NCBI GenBank assembly: GCA_020635115.1
Contig: JACKAK010000003.1
Location: forward strand, 389,264 to 453,263
DNA: 64,000 nt
From: Halobacteriovoraceae bacterium
Lineage (GTDB): Bacteria > Bdellovibrionota > Bacteriovoracia > Bacteriovoracales > Bacteriovoracaceae
Reading direction: 5' to 3'
In this document: positions 44,003 through 53,993 of the stretch, one piece after another
How the letters are laid out: each line of letters starts with the position of its first letter
Position numbering within the stretch: position 1 is the first letter of the stretch
Program-made: the position numbers and the translations under genes
The notes under the pieces: generated by a model
Database searches by the model: none
What the model was told of the DNA's origin: nothing
The model's input: the letters and a program-made list of their open reading frames with translations, nothing else

Positions 44003-45351
44003 AAAGTATAAGACAATTGCGAATAGATGAGGTCATTGGCCCTAAATGGTGTCCAATATGAATTTGCATTTGGAGAGCTCACAAGTGTAGTCATAAGTTT
44101 TCCTGTTAGACCCTTGCTGAATTCTCTTGATACACCTATTTGTGATAACAAATCACGCATTTTAAAATCATATTTAAAAGTTGACTCTATTTTAAATCTA
44201 TATTTACTAAAATAGGCAACATTCGTTCCAATAGCTTGATGCCATTTTACAGTATCAAATAAGTATTCATCAGCGTTATTATGTTTAGTTATATGATCAA
44301 GATAGAAAAGTGCAAGTTTCAAGTTTTTATACTCTTTTGTCGCGCCCAAATAATAATAACTTTCTTTGACATAGTTTGGTCTTTTTTGAGTGGAAGTTTG
44401 AACAACTTCATCTCGAACACTTCTATCAATTTTAAGAAAATCAAACAATCTGACACCAGAAAAAAAAGAGTCATTAGGATCAATTAAAGTCGACCCTATT
44501 GTAAAACTCAAATCTCTAAGATTATGCACCCATTCAAAACCGTATATCATATGATGATTGACAACTGGTGTAACTTGCACTTCAGCAACATACTTATTTG
44601 GATCATACTTTCCATCAATATTAAGTCGAAGTTGGTTTTCTGGTTTGAAAAGTCCATAGGCCGAGACACTTCCCTTAGGGTAATCTTTTGCAACTCTTAG
44701 TCCGAAGCTCCTTTGCAGTAGAATCTCTGAATTAGAGGGTCTATTTACAACATATTCAATAGGTTCAATATTACCTGGAGTTATTTCTGCGTGTGTTGGG
44801 GGTAATTGTGCCCACTCCGAACTTGATTTGACTTTGCCGTCAACGACTCGCATACCAGGATTTAGCTGTGGAATATATACAGGAGAACTAAGAACTGAAA
44901 AATTTATTCCATAAAATTTTGTTGAAATATATATACCTGCTAGGCCCTCTCTTTCTTGTGAAGCAAAATCCATGGCCTGAATATGATCTATATGATCGAT
45001 TCCCCAAAAACCTTCATGAGAGTTCCAGTTAAGGATTTTACGACCAAGATAGAGTGTTGTATTGGCAGAATCGTATTTTGCATATAGTTCGGGAACAGAA
45101 AATTGCGCTGTGTTTCCAAAATGAATCCTGGTTTTAGCATTAACTAAGTATGAGAGATTAACATTGTTAAACTCAAAAAATTTCTTAGTATCAAAAAACT
45201 CAAAATTGGCCCAAACAAGGTTATTGTCAGGAGAATTTCCTGCAGATGGTTGAGTATTTATATTGCTTAATTGGGTAATGCCAATATTTGTCTGTGAATA
45301 TACATTAATTGCCATGGTAATCGTAACCACAAAAAGGCAAAATCTTAACAT
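43999..45351 (-). CDS. Outer-membrane beta-barrel protein, 450 aa
   Basis: Exported protein with signal peptide about residues 1-20 (ending INVYSQ). Mature sequence is rich in alternating amphipathic strands (ARIHFGN-like, YYYLGATKEYKNLKLALFYL, YRFKIESTFKYDF) and ends in LSYTF, a typical C-terminal Phe for BAM-dependent insertion. No known porin or transporter motif is recognised. It is convergent with the ABC transporter operon. AAGGAGAAGAG precedes the ATG. Confidence 0.7.
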   Translation of the reverse strand: MLRFCLFVVTITMAINVYSQTNIGITQLSNINTQPSAGNSPDNNLVWANFEFFDTKKFFEFNNVNLSYLVNAKTRIHFGNTAQFSVPELYAKYDSANTTLYLGRKILNWNSHEGFWGIDHIDHIQAMDFASQEREGLAGIYISTKFYGINFSVLSSPVYIPQLNPGMRVVDGKVKSSSEWAQLPPTHAEITPGNIEPIEYVVNRPSNSEILLQRSFGLRVAKDYPKGSVSAYGLFKPENQLRLNIDGKYDPNKYVAEVQVTPVVNHHMIYGFEWVHNLRDLSFTIGSTLIDPNDSFFSGVRLFDFLKIDRSVRDEVVQTSTQKRPNYVKESYYYLGATKEYKNLKLALFYLDHITKHNNADEYLFDTVKWHQAIGTNVAYFSKYRFKIESTFKYDFKMRDLLSQIGVSREFSKGLTGKLMTTLVSSPNANSYWTPFRANDLIYSQLSYTF

Positions 45352-45592
45352 CTCTTCTCCTTAGATCAAGAGTCAAAAACAGAAAAAAATATTCAAAGGA
45401 GTTTTCCAAAATATTGTCTATTTGCCAATATTTTAAACTTTTCAAATGGAAGTACTATTTAGTGAAAATTCTCTAAAACAACCTATAAACAGATATTTGG
45501 GCCACCTAAACGAATCTTATTATACATGGCACTACTTGACGAACATGGGTCAGATAAGTTCAAATAGCTTTTAATTATCAAGTAGTTAAAAA

Positions 45593-48493
45593 ATGTATAG
45601 AAAAAATATTTTAGTTCTTTTTATCTCTCTATTTGTTTCGATTCTTTGTTCTTGTGGTGTCATAAATGATTCAGCTCCAAAAAGAGATGTGTATTCTGGC
45701 GAAACAACATGTAGCATGAACACTGCAAAACTTCAGAAAATTCTCGAAGAAGATATTCAAGAAGCGATTGATTGTATTGAGCAAAATTTTGTAAGAGTAT
45801 CTCAGCAAGTAAAAATCCAAAACGGCAAACATATTCAGAAAAATGAACTCTTCAAATTAACAACCAGATTACTTCCTGCTGATGGACACTTGATTGTTCA
45901 AAAAGCACTCTCCCTACTTTTTAAAATCAATAGTATTTTTTTAAAGGACGAGGCAGACAGATTATCAGTCGAAAATATTAAACCTTTCTTTGATATAATT
46001 AGGGTTGTAAACAAAGAAGGAGTTCATTTAAATCGAATCTTTAAAGAAATTAATAATGAAAATAATAAACGAAGTTTCTGGCGACTCAGAGCTGAATTTA
46101 TACAATCTGTCACTAATATTTCTCAAAAGAGCCTCAACATTCAAAAAGACAGCAAAAAAGAAGTTAGTTTGAATATTGAAGAGTTTGCTCAAGAGTTAGA
46201 TGAAAATCTAAGAAATACAGATCTAAAAGTTGAAAAAATTGTTTCTTTAAACTTTATCAAAAAACTTTTTTTAGGAGGGGATAGAAATATTCTAACTTCT
46301 ACTGAACTCAAAGAGCTCTTTCAAAAAGCTCCTGACCTTTTAACTGTCCTTTTTGACACTTATTTTGTGAAGGATACTGATTTTTCACATGCAATAGAAA
46401 AAGATCGCTTTCTCTTAGAAAAAGTGAATCAAATAGAGGGTCTCATTCATCAAGGAAGTGAAGATGAAATATTATTTACAATCAAAGATCTTATTAATGC
46501 CAATGAAAAACTGCTTGAAAGTCTGAAGGAAAACTATGTAAAAAAATATGCTAAAACTATAGGTACTTTAAAAATTAATCTTTTAACCCAAAGTATAAAA
46601 GAAAGAGATACCGAAGATCCAAATAAATTTAGTTTAAAAAATATTAAAAAAATAATTTCCTTAGCAAAAGAATATTTTGAAATACAATATTTTTATAAAT
46701 TAGCATTTAATCAATTTGAAGATCTTATGTCTGTGCCTTTGGCCCTTACAACTGATGTAACAAAAGACAAAGCAACTTACAGAGTTATTAACAAAAAAAT
46801 GCCCAGCTCTCTTTCTGATCATATTTTTACACCAGAACAAAATAATAAACTATGGTTAAATTTTCTACACATTATTACAAATAATCGACTTTACCGTGAC
46901 AAAAACGACCTCGTTCCCTTTTACTGGGACACTTATAAAAGGACTAAAAAAGGCCTCGTTGAAACGGCAGTTATTAGATGGGGCCTAGGTCAACTCTTTC
47001 CAAAATTTGGTTACCTATCTCCAAAATCAATGAGAGATAACATTATTCCAGGGCCTAAATATATTTTAGATGATGACCGTATTTGGACGGCCCTAAACTC
47101 ATTTAAACAACTTCTACAAGAATTCAGACTTTGGACAATTTACCCTAAAACTTTTGCAAAAAACACCCGCCTTCTCTCAGATCTTTTCCAATTTCAATCT
47201 AATGGTGATCAAAAAATTGATCTAGATGAGGCAACAGATTACGCTCTTTTAGTTCTCGCAGCACTGCATATGGGAAAAAAGGTTTTTGATACCTTAGATG
47301 ATCCAAGATACTGTTCTCTTAATGCCCCGGAACAAATTAAGGCAAAACAAGACTATGTTACAAAATTAAATTCTCAACTCGCTCAAATTGAAAAAGAAGA
47401 TACTTATAAAATTAAATTAATCCAAGATGAAATCAGCAGACTTGATCAAGCAGATGAGAATACTCGCAGTATTTCATACTGGAACTACCTCCAGTCAAGA
47501 CAACAATTTTGGAGAAAGAAAGTAGATAACGCTAATTCAGATGAAATCGAGGAAATCGCCAAAAAAATACTCCAATATATTGAAAAAGATATTAAAGACT
47601 TTGATTTTAAATATAAAAATAAAGAAATTAAATACTATGATCTTTTAATAATTAAGAAAAAAAGAGCAGAAGAAAGGTTTGTTGAAAAGAAAAGTGACTT
47701 GCTCAGAAAAATTAATACTTCAGGAAATGAAAAAGTGTATGACATTGTTTGTTATAGAAAACATTTTTCAAATGTTTTTCTAGATGAATTACGATTTAAC
47801 TATTATCTTCCAAAGTTAAACGATTATATAAAAAATACTCCTCAAGGAAAAATTGATTTTTTCTTAAAAAGTGTAGAGGGATTCTCTAAAGATGGGGCCG
47901 GAGAAAATGAACCCATGATTCCAAGAAACAATATACTTTTTATTGGAAGTCTACTCAATATAGAATCTACTCTCATACGTTTTGACGACAATGCTGATAA
48001 TGTTGCTGACCCAGAAGAACTTCTTTCGGCATTTGAAGTTTACCGGAGTATTATCTTAGAAAAAACTCAATCTAGCTTACATTTACTTGTTGATTTTTGG
48101 GCACCAAACGAATTGTCAAAAGAAGAAAAGGTTATTTTTTGCAATAAACAAGTAGAAAAACAAATTAAAAACAATAAAGATGCACTATGGGCCATGTATT
48201 ATATGGTTAAATATAGAAGATTACCTGCTAAAGATTCTATGATTGATCCTCTCATATTTGTTTACTTCATAAAAATGAAACCAGAACAAGAACTTGTCCC
48301 CGGAGATCGTTTGAGCATTGGGGCCCTACTCGATTACTTAGTTAAGGCCGGCGGAATTCCCCCTGCACCAAAATTTCTTGATGAAATCCTAGCAGGCCCA
48401 GATAATTCTATTCCAGAACCTCCTCCAAGAAAACCTAAGGACAAGACTCACTGTTCAATTGTCTTAGATAAAGATTTATCGCATATACAATAG
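45593..48493 (+). CDS. Large lipoprotein, 966 aa, with EF-hand-like sites
   Basis: Exported lipoprotein with lipobox ILCSC (about Cys21). Mostly helical, Lys/Glu-rich, not recognised as a known family. Two calcium-binding-like loops stand out: SNGDQKIDLDEA (about residue 540) and DDNADNVADPEEL (about 800), both close to the D-x-[ND]-x-D-x-x-x-x-x-x-E EF-hand pattern. The C-terminus is Pro-rich (EPPPRKPKD). The NYN gene follows after 7 bases, so they are probably cotranscribed. No clear ribosome-binding site precedes the ATG. Confidence 0.75.
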   Translation: MYRKNILVLFISLFVSILCSCGVINDSAPKRDVYSGETTCSMNTAKLQKILEEDIQEAIDCIEQNFVRVSQQVKIQNGKHIQKNELFKLTTRLLPADGHLIVQKALSLLFKINSIFLKDEADRLSVENIKPFFDIIRVVNKEGVHLNRIFKEINNENNKRSFWRLRAEFIQSVTNISQKSLNIQKDSKKEVSLNIEEFAQELDENLRNTDLKVEKIVSLNFIKKLFLGGDRNILTSTELKELFQKAPDLLTVLFDTYFVKDTDFSHAIEKDRFLLEKVNQIEGLIHQGSEDEILFTIKDLINANEKLLESLKENYVKKYAKTIGTLKINLLTQSIKERDTEDPNKFSLKNIKKIISLAKEYFEIQYFYKLAFNQFEDLMSVPLALTTDVTKDKATYRVINKKMPSSLSDHIFTPEQNNKLWLNFLHIITNNRLYRDKNDLVPFYWDTYKRTKKGLVETAVIRWGLGQLFPKFGYLSPKSMRDNIIPGPKYILDDDRIWTALNSFKQLLQEFRLWTIYPKTFAKNTRLLSDLFQFQSNGDQKIDLDEATDYALLVLAALHMGKKVFDTLDDPRYCSLNAPEQIKAKQDYVTKLNSQLAQIEKEDTYKIKLIQDEISRLDQADENTRSISYWNYLQSRQQFWRKKVDNANSDEIEEIAKKILQYIEKDIKDFDFKYKNKEIKYYDLLIIKKKRAEERFVEKKSDLLRKINTSGNEKVYDIVCYRKHFSNVFLDELRFNYYLPKLNDYIKNTPQGKIDFFLKSVEGFSKDGAGENEPMIPRNNILFIGSLLNIESTLIRFDDNADNVADPEELLSAFEVYRSIILEKTQSSLHLLVDFWAPNELSKEEKVIFCNKQVEKQIKNNKDALWAMYYMVKYRRLPAKDSMIDPLIFVYFIKMKPEQELVPGDRLSIGALLDYLVKAGGIPPAPKFLDEILAGPDNSIPEPPPRKPKDKTHCSIVLDKDLSHIQ

Positions 48494-48500
48494 GAAATTT

Positions 48501-49031
48501 ATGGGACATAAAATTGAAATTAATATAGGTCAAAACGTTGCCATCCTCATTGATGGAAATAATATTGAAAGGTCTATTCATGGTATCACGAAAGACAATA
48601 ATTCTATGTTGAATTTCGATGCACTCATCCCTACGCTTGTAACCAACAGATCGCTCAATCGATTGATTTATTTTAAAGAGGGCAAAAATATATCCTCAAA
48701 ACTGGCCGCAAGGTTACATGTTAATTATCATGGCAGTGTTGTTCCTTGCCACAAAAGTGCTGACATACCATTAACGATTAAGGCCATGCAGTTGGCATCA
48801 AAAGTTGATACTATCATCATTATGTCAGGTGATTCTGATTATATTGATCTTGTATCCCACCTCAAATTTGAAGGTGTAAGGGTTGAAATCGCATCGATTG
48901 AAAGCACAACCGCAAAAGCACTAATTGAAGAGGCCGATTATTTCCACCCCATAACTCAAGAACATTGGTTCAAATTAAACTCTCCCAAAAAAATGAGTAG
49001 ACCAACAAAAAAGAATATTAAAAAAGTTTAG
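48501..49031 (+). CDS. NYN-domain (LabA/DUF88-like) protein, putative ribonuclease
   Basis: A 176-aa cytoplasmic PIN-like protein. The acidic active-site segments are AILIDGNNIE (Asp and Asn, about 16-21) and IIMSGDSDYIDLV (about 108-120), followed by GVRVEIASIES and LIEEADYFHPI, all in NYN order. NYN proteins are Mg-dependent RNases; the target here is unknown. It has a basic C-terminal tail and overlaps the convergent Nudix gene by 14 bases. AGGAAATTT precedes the ATG. Confidence 0.85.
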   Translation: MGHKIEINIGQNVAILIDGNNIERSIHGITKDNNSMLNFDALIPTLVTNRSLNRLIYFKEGKNISSKLAARLHVNYHGSVVPCHKSADIPLTIKAMQLASKVDTIIIMSGDSDYIDLVSHLKFEGVRVEIASIESTTAKALIEEADYFHPITQEHWFKLNSPKKMSRPTKKNIKKV

Positions 49032-49554
49032 AAGATCTGGCCAATTGTAGGCCCAACATCATCGCGCTGTGGTTGAATTGCGAATATTGTTCAATTTTAT
49101 CTCTGTCTACTAATTCAATTTCTATTTCCTCTAATGGGTCCAGACTTTGATTATGTTCGTTCTTGGTTTCTACTGCTAAAAAATAATAGTAATAATTATT
49201 CATGAAGGCCGGATTGACTTGATATTTTCCAAGAAAATGCCAGTTTTCGCTTATATAACCTGTTTCTTCTCTTAGTTCTCTAATGGCCGCTTCAAGTGGA
49301 CTTTCACCAGAATCAATTAATCCTGCAGGGAATTCAAGTGTAAAATCATCTATTCCATGTCTATACTGTCTTACACAAATAAATTTTTTTAAATTATTTA
49401 TTGGAATAATAATAACGCAGTCTCTTAGTTTTAATACATCAAAAAATGACTTCTTACTCTCATCAATCGCCGAATGCCTTTCGAATTGATGATGATTGAA
49501 AACCATACTTTTTGCGATGGCCTTTTGTGAGAGTGTAATCCATTTTTTTAACAT
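49018..49554 (-). CDS. Nudix hydrolase (ADP-ribose pyrophosphatase-like)
   Basis: A 178-aa enzyme with a perfect Nudix box from Gly78 to Tyr100 (G-x5-E-x7-REL-x-EE-x-G-Y). The preceding VRQYRHGIDDFTLEFPAG is typical of ADP-ribose or nucleoside-diphosphate-sugar pyrophosphatases. It lies 9 bases after the histidine kinase gene on the same strand and is likely cotranscribed. Confidence 0.88.
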   Translation of the reverse strand: MLKKWITLSQKAIAKSMVFNHHQFERHSAIDESKKSFFDVLKLRDCVIIIPINNLKKFICVRQYRHGIDDFTLEFPAGLIDSGESPLEAAIRELREETGYISENWHFLGKYQVNPAFMNNYYYYFLAVETKNEHNQSLDPLEEIEIELVDRDKIEQYSQFNHSAMMLGLQLARSSKLF

Positions 49555-49563
49555 AAAAACGAT

Positions 49564-50688
49564 CTATTCTTTTAGAATAGGTAATAATAGCACAAATCTA
49601 GTATTCTTGCAGTTTGGATCTATATAAAGATCTCCTTTATGTCTATCGGCAATCTTTCTTGATATACTCAAACCTAATCCAGTCCCCTTTTCCTTGCCTT
49701 TTGTAGTGAAAAAAGAATCCATTAGCTTTTCTCGAATTTCGTCAGATATACCATGACCTGAATCAGTAACTAAAATTCGATACATTTCCTCTTCTTTCGA
49801 ACATTCAATTTTAATCCATTTATCTTGAAGCTCTTCTATAGCATCTATGGCGTTTTTAATAAGGTTCACAAAAATTTGTGAAATTTGTACTGAATTTCCC
49901 TTAACAGTGTAACTCTCATCAATTCCTAAAACTTCAAGTGATACGTTGTGTTTTTTTAATTTGTACTCACACAAAAATACTGATTGATTTATGACTTCTA
50001 AGATTGAAAAAATTTCCCCCTCATCTAACTCTGAGTTTCTAGCAAGGTTTTTAAGGCCAACAATAATTTTCTCCACTCTGTCAGTCATTAGGTAAGCTTT
50101 ATCAAGATCTTTAGAAATTTCACTATCAGAATCTAACTGTTTTAAATTTTTTTTCAACAATGTACGGATAAACATCAAAGGATTGTTAATTTCATGAATG
50201 ATAGAGGCCGTCATTTCCCCAATAGCTGCAAGTTTCTCACTTTGTATTGTTTGGTTTCTTAGTTCTTTAATTTCTCCAGTGAGATTTTTATTAAGAATTT
50301 GGATTTCATCCATTTGGTTTTGAATATTCAAAAACTCTTCGTGCATATCCTCAAGAAAGGAATCAAATTTATGTGTCACATCCATTAAGTGAGAATTGAT
50401 ACTGATGATATTGCTGTCACTCAACAACTCAACTCTATTTGAAATATCACGAGTTACGATTAGATCTGAAATTCCCCGATCTAATTCAGCAAGTGGTTTA
50501 TTCCATGTTTCAAAACGGTAACTTAGAAAAACATAAATAATTCCCAGACTAATAATGAAGAAAAATATCAGACCTGTGTAATGTTGTTTTTCTATAAAAT
50601 ATAGACATGAAATGAGTAAAAGGAGCAAAAGTCCTACAAACTTTGCTATTGTAAAAATCAATCTTTTATTATCGCTAGTATTTTCCAT
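49564..50688 (-). CDS. Sensor histidine kinase
   Basis: A 374-aa membrane kinase. Two membrane helices lie at about residues 13-30 and 36-54 with almost no periplasmic loop, so the signal is probably sensed in or near the membrane. A HAMP-like/coiled-coil region follows. The H-box is IGEMTASIIHEINNPLMFIR (about residue 162), the N-box is FVNLIKNAIDAIEEL, and the G-boxes are DSGHGISDEI and KGTGLGLSISRKIA. No regulator gene is adjacent. Transcribed ahead of the Nudix gene. Confidence 0.9.
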   Translation of the reverse strand: MENTSDNKRLIFTIAKFVGLLLLLLISCLYFIEKQHYTGLIFFFIISLGIIYVFLSYRFETWNKPLAELDRGISDLIVTRDISNRVELLSDSNIISINSHLMDVTHKFDSFLEDMHEEFLNIQNQMDEIQILNKNLTGEIKELRNQTIQSEKLAAIGEMTASIIHEINNPLMFIRTLLKKNLKQLDSDSEISKDLDKAYLMTDRVEKIIVGLKNLARNSELDEGEIFSILEVINQSVFLCEYKLKKHNVSLEVLGIDESYTVKGNSVQISQIFVNLIKNAIDAIEELQDKWIKIECSKEEEMYRILVTDSGHGISDEIREKLMDSFFTTKGKEKGTGLGLSISRKIADRHKGDLYIDPNCKNTRFVLLLPILKE

Positions 50689-50827
50689 AGATCATTATCC
50701 CACTAATATAAATTAGTTCAACAAAAAAATATCCTTCTAAAAGAAATCTTAAGTTATATAAATAGGACCTGGTTTTTTTTGCCCATTTTTTACAAACCTC
50801 CAAAAGCCTTTATTGATCGATCATTTT

Positions 50828-50835
50828 GCCGATAA
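50828..50835 (+). promoter_or_regulatory. Isolated sigma-28-like -10 box upstream of the wall hydrolase gene
   Basis: GCCGATAA matches the sigma-28 -10 consensus in all eight bases, but no TAAA lies 14-16 bases upstream (TTTA at the expected place). It is 26 bases before the ATG, behind AAGGAGG. Confidence 0.35.
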
Positions 50836-50861
50836 GCCAGACTCATCAGTAAGGAGGGGCC

Positions 50862-52646
50862 ATGATTAAATATTTTTTTTTCACAAACATCATCATACTC
50901 AACTTCGCTTTTGCCTACAACTCTACTCCGAAATATTGGAACTGTAAGAATAAAAATTTTGGAAGTTGGAACTTTGGAAATTTTGCAGAATCCTGTGATG
51001 TCGATACTTTACTAGATGAACAAATTACATTCAATATTTATTCTCCATTGATTTATTTCGAAAATGAATATTCTCAAACAGAAAGAACAAGGTTTATGGA
51101 GCTAATGTACTCTACTCTTAAGGATATCTCACATTATTATTTTCTTAAACGTTCACCTATGGCCACTTTGCAGGAACTTGAGGCATGGGAAAAGGCCGTC
51201 TACTCAATGTCCAACCAAGAAAGCTTTTGGAGCCACTATAGAAAAAATGGGGATAAACTACAAGTGATGCGAGGTGACTATGGCCATGGACATGGTATAA
51301 TGCAAGTCGATGACCGATGGCACTTTGATTATGTGAAAGATGGAAGGGCCTGGGGTCTGGTTCCACATTTCTTATTCTCCCTGGATATGTACTACAGTGC
51401 ATGGCAAAAGTCGAAAACACAATGGTGTGTTGACTCTGAAACAAACTACGAATCGATCACTAGGTCAGCATACTCTGCTTATAACGGGGGGATGAGTTCA
51501 ATTTGTCGTTGGACAAACCCAAAACACAAATGGGCCAGAAATGATATTAATTTTTGGCAAAAATTTCAAAATACACCATGGGAAAAATTTATTTTAGATT
51601 TTAATCGAATAGTTCCAATTGATATCGACTGTTTGGCTAATAATAAAACAAACTGTAGGCCAAAAACTCCTGGCGGTGATTTACCGCAAGAAAATAGTGT
51701 CTACTCTCAAAAAAATGGTAACTTCTGCGTATTTGAAGGCGAGAACTTTGAATGCATCAATGATGAAAAGTTTATTGGTTGTTTTTATGATGTTTTTACA
51801 ATTCAAAAAGAAAAATATGATTTTAAAAATATGAGTGAAGATTTTCAAAAGAATTATGAATTCCAAAATATCGATGGACATAAATATTGTGAAAGATTTG
51901 CCAGAAGTATTTATTCAGCTGGAACGTTCATTAAACTTCAAAAAAATATTAATCTCAGACAAACTCCTGCAGGTCAAATTATTACTGTTTTAGAAAAATC
52001 TTCAACATTTCAAATTTTGGATTTTTTTACAATGCTAAGTGATTCACAAAAGAGATACTACAGGGTTCGATCTGGAAAATATGAAGGTTTTATCTACGCC
52101 GGAAATGCAAATGATTTCAGTCAGTGGACTATACCATCCAATAAAAAAACAGAGACATTTATTCTACAAAATAAAGATTATGCAGTTGTAAAAAACCCTT
52201 CCGGAATTAATGTAAGAGATAAAGTTGGAGGAAATGTCATTTCTTACGTACCTTTTGGAGAACAAATTGAAATTATTAATTTTTTCGTATTGAATAAAAA
52301 TAACTCTGTTTATTATCAACTCGGAGATGAATATCAGAATGGACTTATATACGGAGGTCAAGTTACACCTGAGTTTACTCTAACAAATTGGGTATCACCG
52401 ATTACACAAGATGATAATCAACAAAAAAATATTTCAGAACTTAAAGACCAATACTTTTATGCTTTTCTTTTAGATTGCTCTAGTCAATCTTGTAAAAAAA
52501 CATATCGGTATATACTAGGCCCAGCTTCTCAAAAAGATTTTCATCAGTTCTATATAAACGAAATTCAAGGTACAAATGCCAAAATTGAAACAGTTAAAGG
52601 AAATCTTTCAGGATATTTACCTCTATCAATGATTAAAGGATATTGA
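50862..52646 (+). CDS. Exported lysozyme-like (SLT) peptidoglycan hydrolase with two SH3b domains
   Basis: A 594-aa periplasmic protein with a signal peptide ending near NFAFA. The lysozyme-like fold shows the lytic-transglycosylase order of motifs: Glu in MSNQESFW (about 119), GHGHGIMQVDDRWHF (about 143-155) and SAYSAYNGGMSSI (about 203). Two bacterial SH3 domains follow: INLRQTPAGQIITVL (about 365) and INVRDKVGGNVISYV (about 445), which may bind wall peptides. It probably cleaves glycan strands of the cell wall, its own or that of prey. It overlaps the next gene (TGATG). Confidence 0.8.
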   Translation: MIKYFFFTNIIILNFAFAYNSTPKYWNCKNKNFGSWNFGNFAESCDVDTLLDEQITFNIYSPLIYFENEYSQTERTRFMELMYSTLKDISHYYFLKRSPMATLQELEAWEKAVYSMSNQESFWSHYRKNGDKLQVMRGDYGHGHGIMQVDDRWHFDYVKDGRAWGLVPHFLFSLDMYYSAWQKSKTQWCVDSETNYESITRSAYSAYNGGMSSICRWTNPKHKWARNDINFWQKFQNTPWEKFILDFNRIVPIDIDCLANNKTNCRPKTPGGDLPQENSVYSQKNGNFCVFEGENFECINDEKFIGCFYDVFTIQKEKYDFKNMSEDFQKNYEFQNIDGHKYCERFARSIYSAGTFIKLQKNINLRQTPAGQIITVLEKSSTFQILDFFTMLSDSQKRYYRVRSGKYEGFIYAGNANDFSQWTIPSNKKTETFILQNKDYAVVKNPSGINVRDKVGGNVISYVPFGEQIEIINFFVLNKNNSVYYQLGDEYQNGLIYGGQVTPEFTLTNWVSPITQDDNQQKNISELKDQYFYAFLLDCSSQSCKKTYRYILGPASQKDFHQFYINEIQGTNAKIETVKGNLSGYLPLSMIKGY

Positions 52647-53389
52647 TGAAAATATTATTACTTCTATCAACAATAGGTGCATTAACTTTATTTATTTTTA
52701 CTAGAACCAGTATGGAGTTTAATTTATCTACTCATAAAAGAGATAATAAAACATACCGTGGACCCAGTTCGCTGAAAAATGTCACAAAATTAAGTACTCA
52801 AAAATCCGTTATCGAAAAAAGTATTTCACTAAAACCTTTCGAAAGAATTCATGAACTATTGAAATGCTGGGATAATGAATGTTCTCAGTACTCATCAGAT
52901 GACCCGAAAGAATATTACTTTTTACTTGGAGATAAACTTGCTCTTGAGGTATCAAATTTGAATATAGACCAAATTCAAAATGAGAGTGATATTTCAGAAC
53001 TGCTTAATATTTTTAAAATAGAGAATGCATTTGTACGCGAAAAAGTTCTTGATCTTATCCAACAACTCCCTCCTGATGAAAAAATCAAAGAATTATTAAC
53101 TCAATCTTTAACTGATAATTTCGAAGCTAAAATAGTTTATCAAACATTAATAGAACTTTTAATTAAATATCCTGATGATCCAAAAGTACTTCAAAAAGTA
53201 GAGCAACTTATTTTGAGTGGACCTCATTTTTCAAGAGTTTATTTTTTGGAAAGACTTTCTCCTCTTATCGATGAAAGAACATTTGCTTTTTTTAAAAATT
53301 TACTTCCCAAATTGAATTTTAACTCTCAAGAATATAAATTGCTAAAATTCGCAGTAAATGAATACTCCCTACATGTTCAGGGTGCTTAA
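52646..53389 (+). CDS. Hypothetical single-helix membrane protein with helical repeats
   Basis: A 247-aa protein, not recognised. One N-terminal membrane helix or uncleaved signal (MKILLLLSTIGALTLFIF), then a polar linker and about 160 residues of HEAT/TPR-like helix pairs (REKVLDLIQQLPPDEKI, YQTLIELLIKYPDD). The ATG overlaps the stop of the wall hydrolase gene, so the two are coupled and this may be an accessory protein. The TTG three bases earlier is less likely. Confidence 0.6.
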   Translation: MKILLLLSTIGALTLFIFTRTSMEFNLSTHKRDNKTYRGPSSLKNVTKLSTQKSVIEKSISLKPFERIHELLKCWDNECSQYSSDDPKEYYFLLGDKLALEVSNLNIDQIQNESDISELLNIFKIENAFVREKVLDLIQQLPPDEKIKELLTQSLTDNFEAKIVYQTLIELLIKYPDDPKVLQKVEQLILSGPHFSRVYFLERLSPLIDERTFAFFKNLLPKLNFNSQEYKLLKFAVNEYSLHVQGA

Positions 53390-53451
53390 ACAAGTTGCCA
53401 TTTCAAAAAAACTAAATTTATAATGAAACAAACTGTATTCAAGGAAAATCT

Positions 53452-53979
53452 ATGCGTCTAGTTCATCTTCTTCTCCTATTTATGAGTTTATCTATTTTTT
53501 CTGAAGAATTATCTCCAGAAATTCGCAAGCTCCCTCCAACAAGCATGTCCGGCGATATTGGACATAAAATAAATGGAGATGAGTGGAAATCAACTGAATT
53601 TCAAAAGAAAGTCACTATTGTCTTTTATGTTGATCCAGATAAAAAAGATGTCAATGAACATGTTGGAGAGGCATTAAGTAAGGAACAATTCGATTTAAAA
53701 AATTATCAGTCTTATGCCATCATCAATATGGATGCAACAATGACTCCAAATTTTATTTTGAATTCGATTCTTAGTAAAAAACAAAAAAAATATCCCAACA
53801 CTATCTATGTAAAAGATTTTACAAAGCATCTTGTTAAAACTTGGAACCTTCAGGATGATCAAAGCCATATTTTATTATTTGACAAATCTGGGCGCTTAAT
53901 TTTCGAACAATATGATAAGCTCAATGACAAAAGTGTTAATGAGCTTATCAATTTGATTAAAGAAAATATGAAGAAATAG
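53452..53979 (+). CDS. YtfJ-family periplasmic thioredoxin-fold protein
   Basis: A 175-aa exported protein with a signal peptide ending near SIFSEE. The order VTIVFYVDPDKKDVNE, IINMDATMTPNFI, YPNTIYVKDF, VKTWNLQDDQSHILLFDKSG matches E. coli YtfJ (thioredoxin-like fold, no CxxC). It therefore probably does not act as a disulfide oxidoreductase; function unknown. AAGGAAAATCT precedes the ATG. Confidence 0.75.
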   Translation: MRLVHLLLLFMSLSIFSEELSPEIRKLPPTSMSGDIGHKINGDEWKSTEFQKKVTIVFYVDPDKKDVNEHVGEALSKEQFDLKNYQSYAIINMDATMTPNFILNSILSKKQKKYPNTIYVKDFTKHLVKTWNLQDDQSHILLFDKSGRLIFEQYDKLNDKSVNELINLIKENMKK

Positions 53980-53993
53980 TAGTCTTCATTCAG

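Noticed and set aside
45526..45541. TGGCAC as a sigma-54 promoter before the 966-aa lipoprotein gene
   Set aside because: The downstream TTGC element is missing at the required spacing (GACG instead).
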